38,420 nt of DNA from an uncultured Verrucomicrobiota bacterium (lineage in GTDB: Bacteria > Verrucomicrobiota > Verrucomicrobiia > Limisphaerales > JADLHS01), in NCBI GenBank assembly GCA_937894935.1, contig CALAYC010000203.1, positions 1 to 38,420 of the forward strand, given 5' to 3'. This document shows, one piece after another, positions 8,458 through 16,999 of the stretch. Under the pieces are notes generated by a model. It made no database searches. It saw only the letters and a program-made list of their open reading frames with translations, and was not told the DNA's origin. The translations under genes and the position numbers were made by a program. The stretch's first letter is position 1, and each line of letters begins with the position of its first letter.

Positions 8458-9479
8458 GGATTCAATCGAATGATGGTTCCGGCGGCCACGCTCTGGTAAG
8501 CGGCATAGACAAGTTTCAACGTTTTCAAATTATCTTCCCCGGTCGTTTCCGCGTGGCCGCCGTTGCGCAAAGCCTGTAGCAAATCGCGCTGACAGTCCAC
8601 AATGCTGGAATGAACCACTTCGTAGCGGGAATCTGCCCACGGATAGAATTGCGGTGGATAGCGCCGCGCCATTGTTCCTTCGCGCGTCGTGATGCGAATC
8701 CAATAATCCGGGCCCAGTGCAACTGAGCCTTCGCTGCCTTCCACCAGAACGAACGTTTCGGGAAATTTATCGTGCTCGACGCGGCTCGCGTAACTCATGT
8801 TGCAAACCACTGTTGCGCCGCTGCGCATTTGCATCATCGTGGTGGCAACATCTTCACCTTTGATATCGCGATGTACGCGGTGGGTCTGACAACAAAGCCA
8901 CGCGGCTTCACCAAACAAAAATCTTGTGGCATCAAAAATATGACTGCCGATGTCCGTCAGGATGAAGCGTTCGACATTTTTCAAAAATGGCTGGTTGTCG
9001 AAAACCGGATAACTGTTGCAGTAATCAATTCGAGCCCGAAAAACGTTACCGATTTTTCCCGAATCGAGAATGCGTTTGAGTTCACGCAGAGGCGTTTGCC
9101 AGCGCCAGTTCTCATTGATCAGAAGTGGAACGCCGGCTTGCCGACAGGTTTGCACCATGCTTTCCGCATCAGCCAGCGAGGCCGCCATGGGTTTCTGACA
9201 GATGACCGGAATTTTGTGTTGTGCCGCCAGTTCCACAAACTGGCGATGTGTCTCCGGATTCGTAATTACATCAATAAAATCAGGGCGAATCTCTTCGATG
9301 AGTCGGTCGGGATTATCGTAAACCGAAGGAATGCCGTTGCTGAGGGCGAACGTTTCGGCTTTGGCGCGGGTGCGATTGTAAACGGCCACACACTTCACGC
9401 CCGGCAGTTCACGCCAACCAGCCAATTGGTAGCGTGACCAGAATCCTGTGCCAAAGATAGCGAAACGAAGTTCGGGCAT
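8454..9479 (-). CDS. apsD: D-apiose dehydrogenase ApsD (Gfo/Idh/MocA family)
   Basis: A 341-residue NAD-dependent oxidoreductase that converts D-apiose to D-apionolactone, the first cytoplasmic step of the pathway. The Rossmann motif is FAIFGTGFWSRYQLAGW (about residues 6-22). The family VICQKP segment follows near 95, then NENWRWQTPLRELK and FILTDIGSHIFDATRFLFGE (about 172-191), containing the conserved His of the catalytic region. These match the ApsD subgroup as I recall it. The ATG at 9479 is preferred; a TTG five codons upstream is also in frame and neither has a good Shine-Dalgarno. It is the first gene of the minus-strand operon, so its upstream gap should hold the main promoter. Confidence 0.85.
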   Translation of the reverse strand: MPELRFAIFGTGFWSRYQLAGWRELPGVKCVAVYNRTRAKAETFALSNGIPSVYDNPDRLIEEIRPDFIDVITNPETHRQFVELAAQHKIPVICQKPMAASLADAESMVQTCRQAGVPLLINENWRWQTPLRELKRILDSGKIGNVFRARIDYCNSYPVFDNQPFLKNVERFILTDIGSHIFDATRFLFGEAAWLCCQTHRVHRDIKGEDVATTMMQMRSGATVVCNMSYASRVEHDKFPETFVLVEGSEGSVALGPDYWIRITTREGTMARRYPPQFYPWADSRYEVVHSSIVDCQRDLLQALRNGGHAETTGEDNLKTLKLVYAAYQSVAAGTIIRLNP

Positions 9480-9606
9480 TTTGCTTCGCAGCAATGTATT
9501 GAGGTTCAGAAGTCATGGCCTAGTAAGATACGATTCAAGATTTGGACGAATTTCCAGTTGGCGTGAAAACACTTCAGATAATGATGTGTTCCAGTTTCAG
9601 AAATGC

Positions 9607-9633
9607 ATTGGTGCGAGGGCGGAATGCACCGAT
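9607..9633. promoter_or_regulatory. Candidate operator: inverted repeat between divergent genes
   Basis: ATTGGTGC and GCACCGAT match as an inverted repeat in seven of eight positions, with an 11-base spacer. The repeat lies in the 229-base gap between apsD (minus) and the DUF4832 gene (plus) and overlaps a sigma70-like promoter. The binding protein is unknown; no regulator gene for this locus is visible. Confidence 0.35.
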
Positions 9634-9636
9634 AAT
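9608..9636 (+). promoter_or_regulatory. Candidate sigma70-type promoter for the DUF4832 gene
   Basis: TTGGTG at 9608-9613 and GATAAT at 9631-9636 are separated by 17 bases. The -10 box matches the consensus in five of six positions; the -35 is weaker. Transcription would start near 9643, about 65 bases before the gene. A weak AGGA at 9696-9699 precedes the ATG at 9709. The promoter lies almost wholly inside the inverted repeat. Confidence 0.35.
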
Positions 9637-9708
9637 TCTGTCTCATAATTTGAGCAGTTATTCCTAGCCGGATGGCGGTAGATTTCATTTCAATCAGGAC
9701 TACCCAAC

Positions 9709-11184
9709 ATGAAGTGCCATCACATTCGAACTCTCGTTCTGACCGTTTTTCTTGCCAGTGCATTGACGGCAGTAACGGAATCGCGTGCTTCATGGGTAAC
9801 GGTGCGTCCGGCGGATACGGGTGAAGCGTTGATAAATCCAAGCATGGGATGGACGCTGCATTTTTATTCCAACCTGATTGAAAATTATGGTTCGCGATTG
9901 GAGCCGTCGGACACGCTGGATGATTGGCCGGGCATTTCCGTGATTTACCTGCGCGTTCCGTGGTCATTTCTCGAACCGAAAGAAGGTGAATTCAATTGGT
10001 CGCTGTTTGACACGCCGGCCCAACGCTGGATTGCCAAAGGTAAACAAATCGCCATCCGGGTCAGTTGTTGCGAAAGTTGGTTGCGATACGCCACGCCGAA
10101 GTGGGTTCAGGATGCGGGCGCTAAGGGAGTTGATTTTGATGAGGGTAAAGGACCAACGCCCGGAGGCGCGCTTTGGGAGCCCGATTATCAAGATCCTGTC
10201 TTCTTGGAGAAGCTGGAAAATTTCCTCGCCGCCATGGCGCGGCGCTACGACGGAAATCCCAATGTTGCTTTCATTGATGTCGGGTCATTCGGAATGTGGG
10301 GCGAGGCGCACACGGTTTTCAGCAGCAAACTTTCTCCGGAAAAATCCCTCGAAATTGTTAAACAACACATTGATCTCCACACGAAACATTTCAAAAAGAC
10401 ATTGCTCGCGATCAGCGATGACGCGGCCGGGGCAAGCAAGCCGGGCTTTCATTTGCCGGCGACAGATTACGCACTTTCCCAAGGCGTGACGCTTCGTGAT
10501 GACAGCATTCTCGTCTCGATGAAAGTGCCGTGGTATCACGCCGATCTGGCGCAGGCGTTCTGGCCCAAATTTCCGGTGATTCTTGAGCACGAGCATTTCG
10601 GCGGAGTCAGACATCGCAAACGTTGGGATGGTGATACGTTGCTCGCATCGGTGGAGGCATATCGCGCCAGTTACATGTCCATTCACGGTTGGCCGCGAGA
10701 AATATTGGCAGAATGGCGAGAGCCGATTGATCGCATCAACCGTCGCCTGGGTTATCGAATTCAATTACAGGAAATCAGTTGGCCCAAAGAAGTCCGATTG
10801 GGAGAGCCGTTCATCGTTAAAACCAAATGGGCCAATGCGGGAGTCGCGCCGTGTTATCCCGGAGGTTTCTGGTCGTTGACGTTGCGGGATCAAAAAGGCG
10901 GGCTGGCTTCGGCGCATGTGGATGAGCATTTCGATTTCCGCGATCTTCAACCGGCCAACACGAATCAGGTGTTTCCCAAAGAACTCGAATCGAAATTCAC
11001 GGTGGCGATGCAGTTTGCCGGACAAAACCGAAATCACACGCCACCGACCAAACCGGGAACTTACGACATTTACGTATCCATCGGCACGCGTGACGGCACG
11101 CCGAAGATTGCGTTACCGCTGGCCGAGCACGATGGGCAGCGCCGCTATAAGGTTGGACAAATTCAACTGTTGGAACGGAAATAA
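9709..11184 (+). CDS. Secreted DUF4832-type putative glycoside hydrolase
   Basis: A 491-residue exported protein. The signal peptide runs to about residue 27 (ASALTAVTESRAS). A TIM-barrel-like domain follows, with NPSMGWTLHFY near 43, VIYLRVPWSFLEPKEGEFNW (78-97), and VGSFGMWGEAH (191-201), where Glu199 sits like a retaining-hydrolase acid/base. FPVILEHEHFGG (289-299) with Glu293/Glu295 could supply a nucleophile. The last 140 residues (from about 355) look like a beta-sandwich typical of DUF4832 proteins. No enzymatic activity is known to me for this family, so catalytic residues are inference. It diverges from the apiose operon and is followed 13 bases later by a serine hydrolase gene, so a role in the same polysaccharide is plausible. 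Confidence 0.7.
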   Translation: MKCHHIRTLVLTVFLASALTAVTESRASWVTVRPADTGEALINPSMGWTLHFYSNLIENYGSRLEPSDTLDDWPGISVIYLRVPWSFLEPKEGEFNWSLFDTPAQRWIAKGKQIAIRVSCCESWLRYATPKWVQDAGAKGVDFDEGKGPTPGGALWEPDYQDPVFLEKLENFLAAMARRYDGNPNVAFIDVGSFGMWGEAHTVFSSKLSPEKSLEIVKQHIDLHTKHFKKTLLAISDDAAGASKPGFHLPATDYALSQGVTLRDDSILVSMKVPWYHADLAQAFWPKFPVILEHEHFGGVRHRKRWDGDTLLASVEAYRASYMSIHGWPREILAEWREPIDRINRRLGYRIQLQEISWPKEVRLGEPFIVKTKWANAGVAPCYPGGFWSLTLRDQKGGLASAHVDEHFDFRDLQPANTNQVFPKELESKFTVAMQFAGQNRNHTPPTKPGTYDIYVSIGTRDGTPKIALPLAEHDGQRRYKVGQIQLLERK

Positions 11185-11197
11185 CCGATTGACGCGT

Positions 11198-12328
11198 ATG
11201 ACGAACTGGCCGCGCCGGCAATTTTTGAAAACCGGTCTTCAGAGTCTTGCAACTGTTCCGTTGCTGGTTTCCTGTCGGCTTCCTCGCCGTTCGACTTCCG
11301 AAGGGAAAATATTTCCAGGGGCGGAATGGACTTTCTGTGCTCCTGAAGAAATGGAGATGGATAGTCGCTTGATGCAGGCGGCGCGGGATTGGATTTGGGA
11401 CAAAGCCGGAACGGCGCCGCATAGCGCGGTCATTGTGAGACGCGGACGAATCGTGGCGGAATGGTACAAGGACACGAAGCCGGAGAAGAAATATTCCATG
11501 GCATCGGTTTGCAAAAGTGTTTTCTGCTCGATGCTCGGGATTGCGGTAGCGGAGGGAAAGATTCGGTCTTTGGATGATCGGCTCATTGATTATTATCCGG
11601 AATTTTTGGAATGCACCAAGGCATTCGGCGCTAATGACAAGCAATACGTTACCGAAAAAGATCGCGAGGTGACGTTCCGACAAATTGCCGCGCAAACCAG
11701 CGGTTACATGGAGCCGAATGAACCGACCGGAAAGGTTTTTCATTACCAGACCTTCGCCATGGCCACCATGATGCACGCCATCTCCAAGCAATACGGTTAT
11801 TACAATCCGCATGCGCCGGAGAGCTGTCCGGGGGATGGCGAATTGATCGCGCAGAAGTTGCGTGATCCGATTGGCGGCACATGGAAATGGCGGTACATGA
11901 ACTTTCCATTTCCCGATCAGGCGAAGAAGGAGATTTTCATGAACTATCCGCAGCTCTTGCTGACCACGCGGGATATGGCGCGGTTGGGATTGCTTTGGCT
12001 GAACGAAGGGCAGTGGGCTGGAAGACAGATTATTCCGCGCGATTTTCAACGTGAAGCGGTTCGCGTTCCGTCAGCGACTCGAGCGAATGTGCCCTCTACG
12101 GATTGGAAATATGGCTACGGTTTGTGGGTGAATGAGTTTGGGTTGCTCTGGCCGAATCTGCCGCGCGACAGTTACGCGGCGGCGGGTGCGGGAGGACGGT
12201 TAATCTGGGTGTGTCCCAGTCTTGATTTGTTGGTGGTTCAGAATCCGGCGGTGCTGGAGAAAAACTTCATGGAGTTGGTTCTGCAAAGCGATTTGCCGGA
12301 ACGAATCACGGCGGCGTGCCGGGGCTGA
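11198..12328 (+). CDS. Tat-exported serine hydrolase of the beta-lactamase/esterase family
   Basis: A 376-residue class C beta-lactamase-fold hydrolase. The start at 11198 is used because the N-terminus then reads MTNWPRRQFLKTG, a twin-arginine signal, followed by LLVSC with a lipobox-like Cys26; it may be a Tat-exported lipoprotein. The nucleophile motif SxxK is SVCK (Ser103, Lys106) inside KKYSMASVCKSVF. A QTSGYMEP stretch lies where the second motif (YxN-like) is expected. The third KTG/HxG-type box appears as AGAGG near the C-terminus. Such proteins include esterases, so removal of acyl groups from pectin is possible but unproven. Its 3' end overlaps the convergent neighbouring gene by 23 bases. 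Confidence 0.75.
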   Translation: MTNWPRRQFLKTGLQSLATVPLLVSCRLPRRSTSEGKIFPGAEWTFCAPEEMEMDSRLMQAARDWIWDKAGTAPHSAVIVRRGRIVAEWYKDTKPEKKYSMASVCKSVFCSMLGIAVAEGKIRSLDDRLIDYYPEFLECTKAFGANDKQYVTEKDREVTFRQIAAQTSGYMEPNEPTGKVFHYQTFAMATMMHAISKQYGYYNPHAPESCPGDGELIAQKLRDPIGGTWKWRYMNFPFPDQAKKEIFMNYPQLLLTTRDMARLGLLWLNEGQWAGRQIIPRDFQREAVRVPSATRANVPSTDWKYGYGLWVNEFGLLWPNLPRDSYAAAGAGGRLIWVCPSLDLLVVQNPAVLEKNFMELVLQSDLPERITAACRG

Positions 12329-13601
12329 GTCGCAAGAGAAACATCTGTCGCGTTCCATCCTTGGCGATGGCCGGAAAAACAACCTCGCGATTATTTCGAT
12401 TCCAACAAGGCGCCGGGTCGCAGCGGAGATCGCCAAAACTCCAGCCCTGAACATCAAATCCCTGTGATCGCGTCCACGCGCCATCCGCGCGCCGGAAGAA
12501 TGTATAATAATTTATCGCGCCGTCGCGGTGACCATTAATCAGCCATTTCCCATCCGGAGAAAGCGCGACATCTCCGCCGGGTGTCGGGAAGATTTCGCGT
12601 GTTCCGAGTGTGCCGACGATTTCCTGTCGGTCGGTATCATAAATGATTTGCCGTCCATCAACGTCGCCAATCATGCGCGGACCGGATTCCCATTCCGGAT
12701 GACCGCCGATGAATTGTTTCATGGGGGTCAGTCCAGTGCCGTCGGGGCGGATGATGAATCCTTGATTGATGCGATTGGCTTTGTCATCGAAGTTTCCGCG
12801 GACAAAAAAGAAAATCCGATCACTCTCACGATTGTTCAGCGTGTGATTGATGAACAGGTCCACCTGATCCACATCGGGACGTTGGGGGCGAATAAAATCA
12901 GCGAGTTGCTTGAAGGAAACGAGCAGGCGCTTGCGACCGGTGTGGATATCAACGAGAAACACACCGTCGTCCGTTGGATGTTTTACACCTTTCGTCCAAT
13001 CGTAAGTTTCCGGGTAGCCGGTGACCGCACGCAATCGTGCGAGGCGGGCGTAATTGATGGCCGCAAACCAGCCGCCTTTTTGTGCCACGCCGCTGTTTCC
13101 TATGGGAGTATCGTCAAAACGAAATTCCCGAATGCGTTTTCCACCGTTTCCAGCGGTGATGTCGAATAGGACACAAAAAATTTTTCCGGTTTTGGGATCG
13201 CGATCATTGAAGAAAAACTGCGTCTCTGGTGCATCGGGATTCCAATACAACATTGTCCCTTGCTGAGGATTCCAGGCGCGAGTTTCCGCGACTACTCGCG
13301 CGGCGTAATTGCTGCGAGTGTCCAACAATACGATTTCCGCCGCTTCATGCGCTTGGGGCAGATGGTCCTGAAAGCTGGTGCGCAGGGCGACGAGATAGCG
13401 TCCGCTTTGATTCCACGGAATGTTCTGCACATGGCCGATGTAACCGTAGAAATGATGCTTCGGTCCGAACGTGATTTGTTGGGTTTCCAACTTCAGTTCC
13501 GCGCGAACAGCGGCAGTGCTCCATGCGAGCAAAAGAACAAGTAAAGCACCGCAATATTTTTGTACCAGAATCAAATTCAGCATGGCGATTGGGAAAAGCA
13601 T
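12306..13601 (-). CDS. Secreted beta-propeller protein, possibly oligogalacturonate-lyase-like
   Basis: A 431-residue exported protein. A frame open further upstream would add 70 residues of non-signal sequence; starting at 13601 places a Sec signal at the N-terminus (hydrophobic core GALLVLLLAWSTAAVRA). Several blade-like repeats follow, for example YLVALRTSFQDHLP, EIVLLDTRSNY, GVFLVDIHTGRKRLLV, GDVALSPDGKWLINGH and REVVFPAIAKDGTRQMFLL. The pattern AWNPQQGTMLYWNPDAPETQFFFND and the GGHPEWE segment recall PL22 oligogalacturonate lyases, but similarity is loose and I do not see a full set of catalytic residues. It could instead be a TolB-like sugar-binding propeller. No Shine-Dalgarno is visible. 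A pectin role would suit the neighbouring apiose operon. Confidence 0.6.
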   Translation of the reverse strand: MLFPIAMLNLILVQKYCGALLVLLLAWSTAAVRAELKLETQQITFGPKHHFYGYIGHVQNIPWNQSGRYLVALRTSFQDHLPQAHEAAEIVLLDTRSNYAARVVAETRAWNPQQGTMLYWNPDAPETQFFFNDRDPKTGKIFCVLFDITAGNGGKRIREFRFDDTPIGNSGVAQKGGWFAAINYARLARLRAVTGYPETYDWTKGVKHPTDDGVFLVDIHTGRKRLLVSFKQLADFIRPQRPDVDQVDLFINHTLNNRESDRIFFFVRGNFDDKANRINQGFIIRPDGTGLTPMKQFIGGHPEWESGPRMIGDVDGRQIIYDTDRQEIVGTLGTREIFPTPGGDVALSPDGKWLINGHRDGAINYYTFFRRADGAWTRSQGFDVQGWSFGDLRCDPAPCWNRNNREVVFPAIAKDGTRQMFLLRLSPGTPP

Positions 13602-13791
13602 GAACTGCGGAACGGTGTCGGGCCTAGAATGAAAATCCAGATTTTTTGGACTATTTGCCTGGAACGTTTGCCGGATGCCTAAATACAACTGATTGCCAGT
13701 CTTAGAGAAATTTTGTCCAAGGTTTTGAGGGGTTCGTTCTAGGTGCGGCGCAGGGGCGCTCTCTATTTTGTCAGCAGAATTGTCCCCAAAC

Positions 13792-14475
13792 ATGACGTTG
13801 GCCTTATTCAACCAGACGCTGCGACAAAAGCTGCGATGGTATCACTCTGCTCAACGTGCGTTTACTCTCATTGAGTTGCTGGTGGTAATCGCTATCATTG
13901 CCATTTTAGCGGCGATGTTATTGCCTGCACTCGGCAAAGCCAAAGAGCGCGCCCGCACGACGCAATGTCTGAATCAACTGCGTCAGTTGGGGCAGGCGAT
14001 GGTGATGTACGGAGACGATGCGAACAATCTGTTGCCTCCGGCCGAACGAAGCGTTTCGTGGAACAGCACCAATCCCATCCCGTGGATGCGGCCATTGGTA
14101 GAATATTATCGCGACACCAATATTCTGCGATGTCCCGGCATGAGCCTCGCTCACAACAAGTCGCCTTACAGTTACTTCATGGGCAGTCGGGTGGTTGTGG
14201 TGGAAAGTGGCGTGTTCGGCAGTCTGCGCCTGAATCGGATTCAATATCCAACCCAATACATTTTATCGGGCGACTGTAATTTTCCCTTTGAAGCTGATGA
14301 CGCCGATCCGGATAACTATTCGGTGGACACCTTGTTCCAGTTGCCGTCACCGGCGCATAGCGGCGCGGTGAACGTGTTGTTTGCGGACAATCACGTGGGT
14401 GGTTATCGGAAGTTCAAACAAGGCGAAATGACCTTTGCCTATAACCAGCCGGGAATTGATTTCGGCGAAGAATAG
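13792..14475 (+). CDS. Prepilin-type N-terminal methylation domain protein (1)
   Basis: A 227-residue pseudopilin-like protein. After a basic 22-residue leader the sequence reads RAFTLIELLVVIAIIAILAAMLLPAL: the class III signal and hydrophobic spine, with Glu at position +5 of the mature protein. The residue before the cleavage site is Ala rather than the usual Gly. The globular part includes CLNQLRQLGQAMVMYGDDANN and a C-terminal HSGAVNVLFADNHVGGYR, the H-x-DG-like ending common in Verrucomicrobia and Planctomycetes. The ATG at 13792 is preferred to a TTG eight codons upstream. Such proteins are abundant in these phyla and their function is mostly unknown. The isomerase gene starts 15 bases after its stop. 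Confidence 0.85.
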   Translation: MTLALFNQTLRQKLRWYHSAQRAFTLIELLVVIAIIAILAAMLLPALGKAKERARTTQCLNQLRQLGQAMVMYGDDANNLLPPAERSVSWNSTNPIPWMRPLVEYYRDTNILRCPGMSLAHNKSPYSYFMGSRVVVVESGVFGSLRLNRIQYPTQYILSGDCNFPFEADDADPDNYSVDTLFQLPSPAHSGAVNVLFADNHVGGYRKFKQGEMTFAYNQPGIDFGEE

Positions 14476-14490
14476 ATTGAGAGTACACGC

Positions 14491-15060
14491 ATGAATCAAT
14501 GGATCGTGGATTATATCGCAGCTCAAAAAGCTGCACTGGATTCGATCTCTGTGCCTGAGGTGGCGCGGCTGATTGAAGTGATGCGACAGGCCGTTCAGGC
14601 GGACCGGCAGATTTTTGTTTTTGGCAACGGTGGTAGCGCGGCCAATGCGTCCCATTTCGCCACTGACCTCGGCAAAGGTGCGTCGGACAAGTTGGGACGC
14701 CGCTTTCGGGTGTTGTCGTTGAACGACAATGTCAGTTGGTTCAGTGCAATTGGTAACGATTACGCCTACGAAGATGTTTTTGTGCGACAGTTGCAGAACT
14801 ACGCGCGAGCTGGCGACATCGCTTTAGGTATCAGTGTTAGCGGCAATTCGCCGAATTGCATTCGAGCGATCGAGTGGGCGAACCAACAAGGCCTCACCTC
14901 AATCGCTCTGGTTGGCGCCAAGCGCGGTCGCATGGCGGAAATTGCGCACCAGGTCGTCGTCGTCAACGACACTCACTATGGCCGGGTCGAAGATGCGCAG
15001 ATGGGCATTTGTCATGTGTTGTGTTACGCCTTCATGGAAAATCCGGAATACGTCAAATGA
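14491..15060 (+). CDS. SIS-domain sugar-phosphate isomerase, GmhA-like
   Basis: A 189-residue cytoplasmic protein of the phosphoheptose isomerase type, which converts sedoheptulose 7-phosphate to D-glycero-D-manno-heptose 7-phosphate. SIS-domain marks are IFVFGNGGSAANASHFATDLGKG (about residues 41-63) and ISVSGNSPNCIRAIEWANQQG (about 113-133), the two phosphate-binding Ser-rich loops. The C-terminal ..YGRVEDAQMGICHVLCYAFME resembles GmhA. Length matches GmhA. It opens a set of four coupled genes (isomerase, phosphatase, unknown, kinase). The next gene overlaps its stop by four bases. DiaA-like DNA-replication SIS proteins are the main alternative, but the kinase neighbour favours heptose metabolism. 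Confidence 0.8.
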   Translation: MNQWIVDYIAAQKAALDSISVPEVARLIEVMRQAVQADRQIFVFGNGGSAANASHFATDLGKGASDKLGRRFRVLSLNDNVSWFSAIGNDYAYEDVFVRQLQNYARAGDIALGISVSGNSPNCIRAIEWANQQGLTSIALVGAKRGRMAEIAHQVVVVNDTHYGRVEDAQMGICHVLCYAFMENPEYVK

Positions 15061-15899
15061 AGGCCGAAACATCTCCAACCTTTTCCGGTCTGGTGGAATT
15101 TGCGCCGACGTTCGCCGGTCGTCCGCACATCAGTCATGTTCTGTTTGATTTCGATGGGACGCTTTCGCTGATTCGCGAAGGTTGGCCGCAAGTCATGGTG
15201 CCCATGTTTGTGGAGATGTTGCCGCCGCTGCCGGGCGAATCGGAGGAAGCGCGACAACAACTCTGCTGGGAAGATATCATGCGGCTTAACGGTAAGCAGA
15301 CGATTTACCAGATGATTCAACTGGCCGAACGCATCAAAGAACGCGGCGGTCAACCGCAGGAGCCGCTGTGGTACAAGCATGAATATCTGCGTCGCCTGCA
15401 CGAAAGAATTCAGGGACGGATTGCGGATTTACAAAATGGCGTAAAACAGCCGGATGATTTCCTCGTTTATGGTGCGCGACGTTTGTTGGAGTTGCTGCAA
15501 GCGCGTGGCGTGACGGTTTATCTCGCCAGCGGTACGGATGAAGTTTTTGTAAAGCAGGAAGCGGAATTGCTCGGCCTGACTTCGTTTTTCGGAACGCACA
15601 TTTACGGTGCGCAGGATGACTACAAGCAGTTCTCGAAGAAGATGGTCATCGAACGGATTCTTCGACAAAACGAGATTCCCGGCGCGCAACTTTTGTCGTT
15701 TGGTGATGGCTTTGTCGAGATTCAAAACACCAAGGAGGTGGGGGGGCTCGCGGTCGCGGTGGCGAGCGATGAAGCTCACAATGGTTCGGGGAGACTTGAT
15801 GAGTGGAAGCGCGCGCGGCTTTTGGGGGTGGGCGCGGATGTCGTGATTCCGGATTATCGCGATGCTGCGCCGTTGCTGGAAAAAATCTTCGCGATATGA
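15057..15899 (+). CDS. HAD-superfamily phosphatase
   Basis: A 280-residue HAD hydrolase. Motif I is VLFDFDGTLSL with nucleophile Asp31 and Asp33. Motif II lies in VTVYLASGTDE, a conserved Lys in SKKMVIERIL serves as motif III, and the acidic motif IV is LLSFGDGFVEIQNTK. A helical cap (about residues 60-140) separates motif I and II, giving a phosphoglycolate-phosphatase-like architecture, unlike the short GmhB phosphatases. Given its coupling to a GmhA-like isomerase and a PfkB kinase, it may remove a phosphate from a heptose bisphosphate or related sugar; that is inference. Its ATG overlaps the isomerase stop, and its stop overlaps the next ATG. Confidence 0.8.
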   Translation: MKAETSPTFSGLVEFAPTFAGRPHISHVLFDFDGTLSLIREGWPQVMVPMFVEMLPPLPGESEEARQQLCWEDIMRLNGKQTIYQMIQLAERIKERGGQPQEPLWYKHEYLRRLHERIQGRIADLQNGVKQPDDFLVYGARRLLELLQARGVTVYLASGTDEVFVKQEAELLGLTSFFGTHIYGAQDDYKQFSKKMVIERILRQNEIPGAQLLSFGDGFVEIQNTKEVGGLAVAVASDEAHNGSGRLDEWKRARLLGVGADVVIPDYRDAAPLLEKIFAI

Positions 15900-16999
15900 A
15901 ACCGGCGCCGTTGAACCCCAAAAGACTTCAGGTCTTCCCGGTCAGTCAACGTGAGAGTCTTTCTTCGGTGGAGAAGATTCTCGTTCAACCGGGAACTCCG
16001 CCTCCGCCGTTACCGTTGGCGGTTGCGAGATCAGTAGCCGAATGCGCTACCAGAATTAAAGCCGCGCGCGCGCGTGGCGCTGGAGTGTTGTTGATTTACG
16101 GAGCACACCTCTTGCGTAATGGCGCTGCTTTGATGTTGGGCGACATGATGGAACGCAAGCTCGTTACTCATCTGGCAACGAACGGCGCGGGAACTATTCA
16201 TGATTGGGAATACGCGTGGCTGGGGCGTTCGCTGGAAGGCGTGGAAAAGAATGTGGCGCAGGGAACGTTTGGTACGTGGGACGAAACCAGTCGCAACATT
16301 CATCTCGCCTTGCTCGCGGGAGGATTGAAGGGAGAAGGTTATGGAACAGCGTTGGGCCGATTCATCTGGGAAGATGGCACGACGCTACCTCACCCTGACG
16401 AACTCGCGGAATCGCTTCGCACCGACCCAACTCATCCGTTAGCGCCGGCGCGCGCGGATTTGTTGCAGACCATGCATGAACATCGGATTGCAGGCGGGCG
16501 CATCGAAGTTCAGCACCGTTGGAAACACGCTTCCATTCTCGCGCAGGCATTTCGTCATGACGTTGGGCTGACGGTGCATCCTGGTATTGGGTACGACATT
16601 ATTTCCAATCACCCGATGTTTAACGGCGCGGTTATTGGTCGTGCGGCAACGTTAGATTTTTACCGGATCGGCGGTGCAATCGACACTTTGGATAATGGCG
16701 TCGTGCTTTCCATCGGGTCGGCAACGATGGGCCCGCAGGTTTTTGAAAAGAGTCTGAGTTGTGTTCACAACATCCGGAAACAGGAAGGACGCGAAAATCT
16801 CCAGGGGCACACCATTTACGTCGTGGATTTGCAGGATGGTGGTAACTGGGATTGGTCGCGAGGTGAGCCGCAGAAGAATCATCCGGCTTATTATCTGAGA
16901 TTCTGCAAAAGCTTTTCCCGCATGGGCGGCGAGATGCGCTACTTGCAGTGCGACAATCTCGCCTTCCTCCATAACCTCTATCATCTTCTGAGGGCATGA
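15896..16999 (+). CDS. Conserved-looking protein of unknown function in sugar-phosphate cassette
   Basis: A 367-residue cytoplasmic protein that I do not recognise with certainty. No signal or membrane segment is seen. Distinct blocks are GAGVLLIYGAHLLRNGAALML, LVTHLATNGAGTIHDWEYAWLG, GTFGTWDETSRNIHLAL, the middle HDVGLTVHPGIGYDIISNHPMFNGAVIGRAAT, then GGAIDTLDNGVVLSIGSATMG and a C-terminal HPAYYLRFCKSFSRMGG. The alternating strand/helix pattern and the G-rich turns suggest a Rossmann-like or deoxyhypusine-synthase-like fold, a low-confidence guess. It is coupled by ATGA overlaps to the HAD phosphatase before it and the PfkB kinase after it, so it most likely acts on the same sugar phosphate. 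Confidence 0.8.
   Translation: MKPAPLNPKRLQVFPVSQRESLSSVEKILVQPGTPPPPLPLAVARSVAECATRIKAARARGAGVLLIYGAHLLRNGAALMLGDMMERKLVTHLATNGAGTIHDWEYAWLGRSLEGVEKNVAQGTFGTWDETSRNIHLALLAGGLKGEGYGTALGRFIWEDGTTLPHPDELAESLRTDPTHPLAPARADLLQTMHEHRIAGGRIEVQHRWKHASILAQAFRHDVGLTVHPGIGYDIISNHPMFNGAVIGRAATLDFYRIGGAIDTLDNGVVLSIGSATMGPQVFEKSLSCVHNIRKQEGRENLQGHTIYVVDLQDGGNWDWSRGEPQKNHPAYYLRFCKSFSRMGGEMRYLQCDNLAFLHNLYHLLRA

Noticed and set aside
10916..11197. Upstream extension of the serine hydrolase frame
   Set aside because: It overlaps the DUF4832 gene and has no protein-like sequence. The twin-arginine signal begins at 11198.
10997..12049. Open frame of 350 codons on the minus strand
   Set aside because: Antisense to the DUF4832 and serine-hydrolase genes, whose motifs are clear; the product has no domain.
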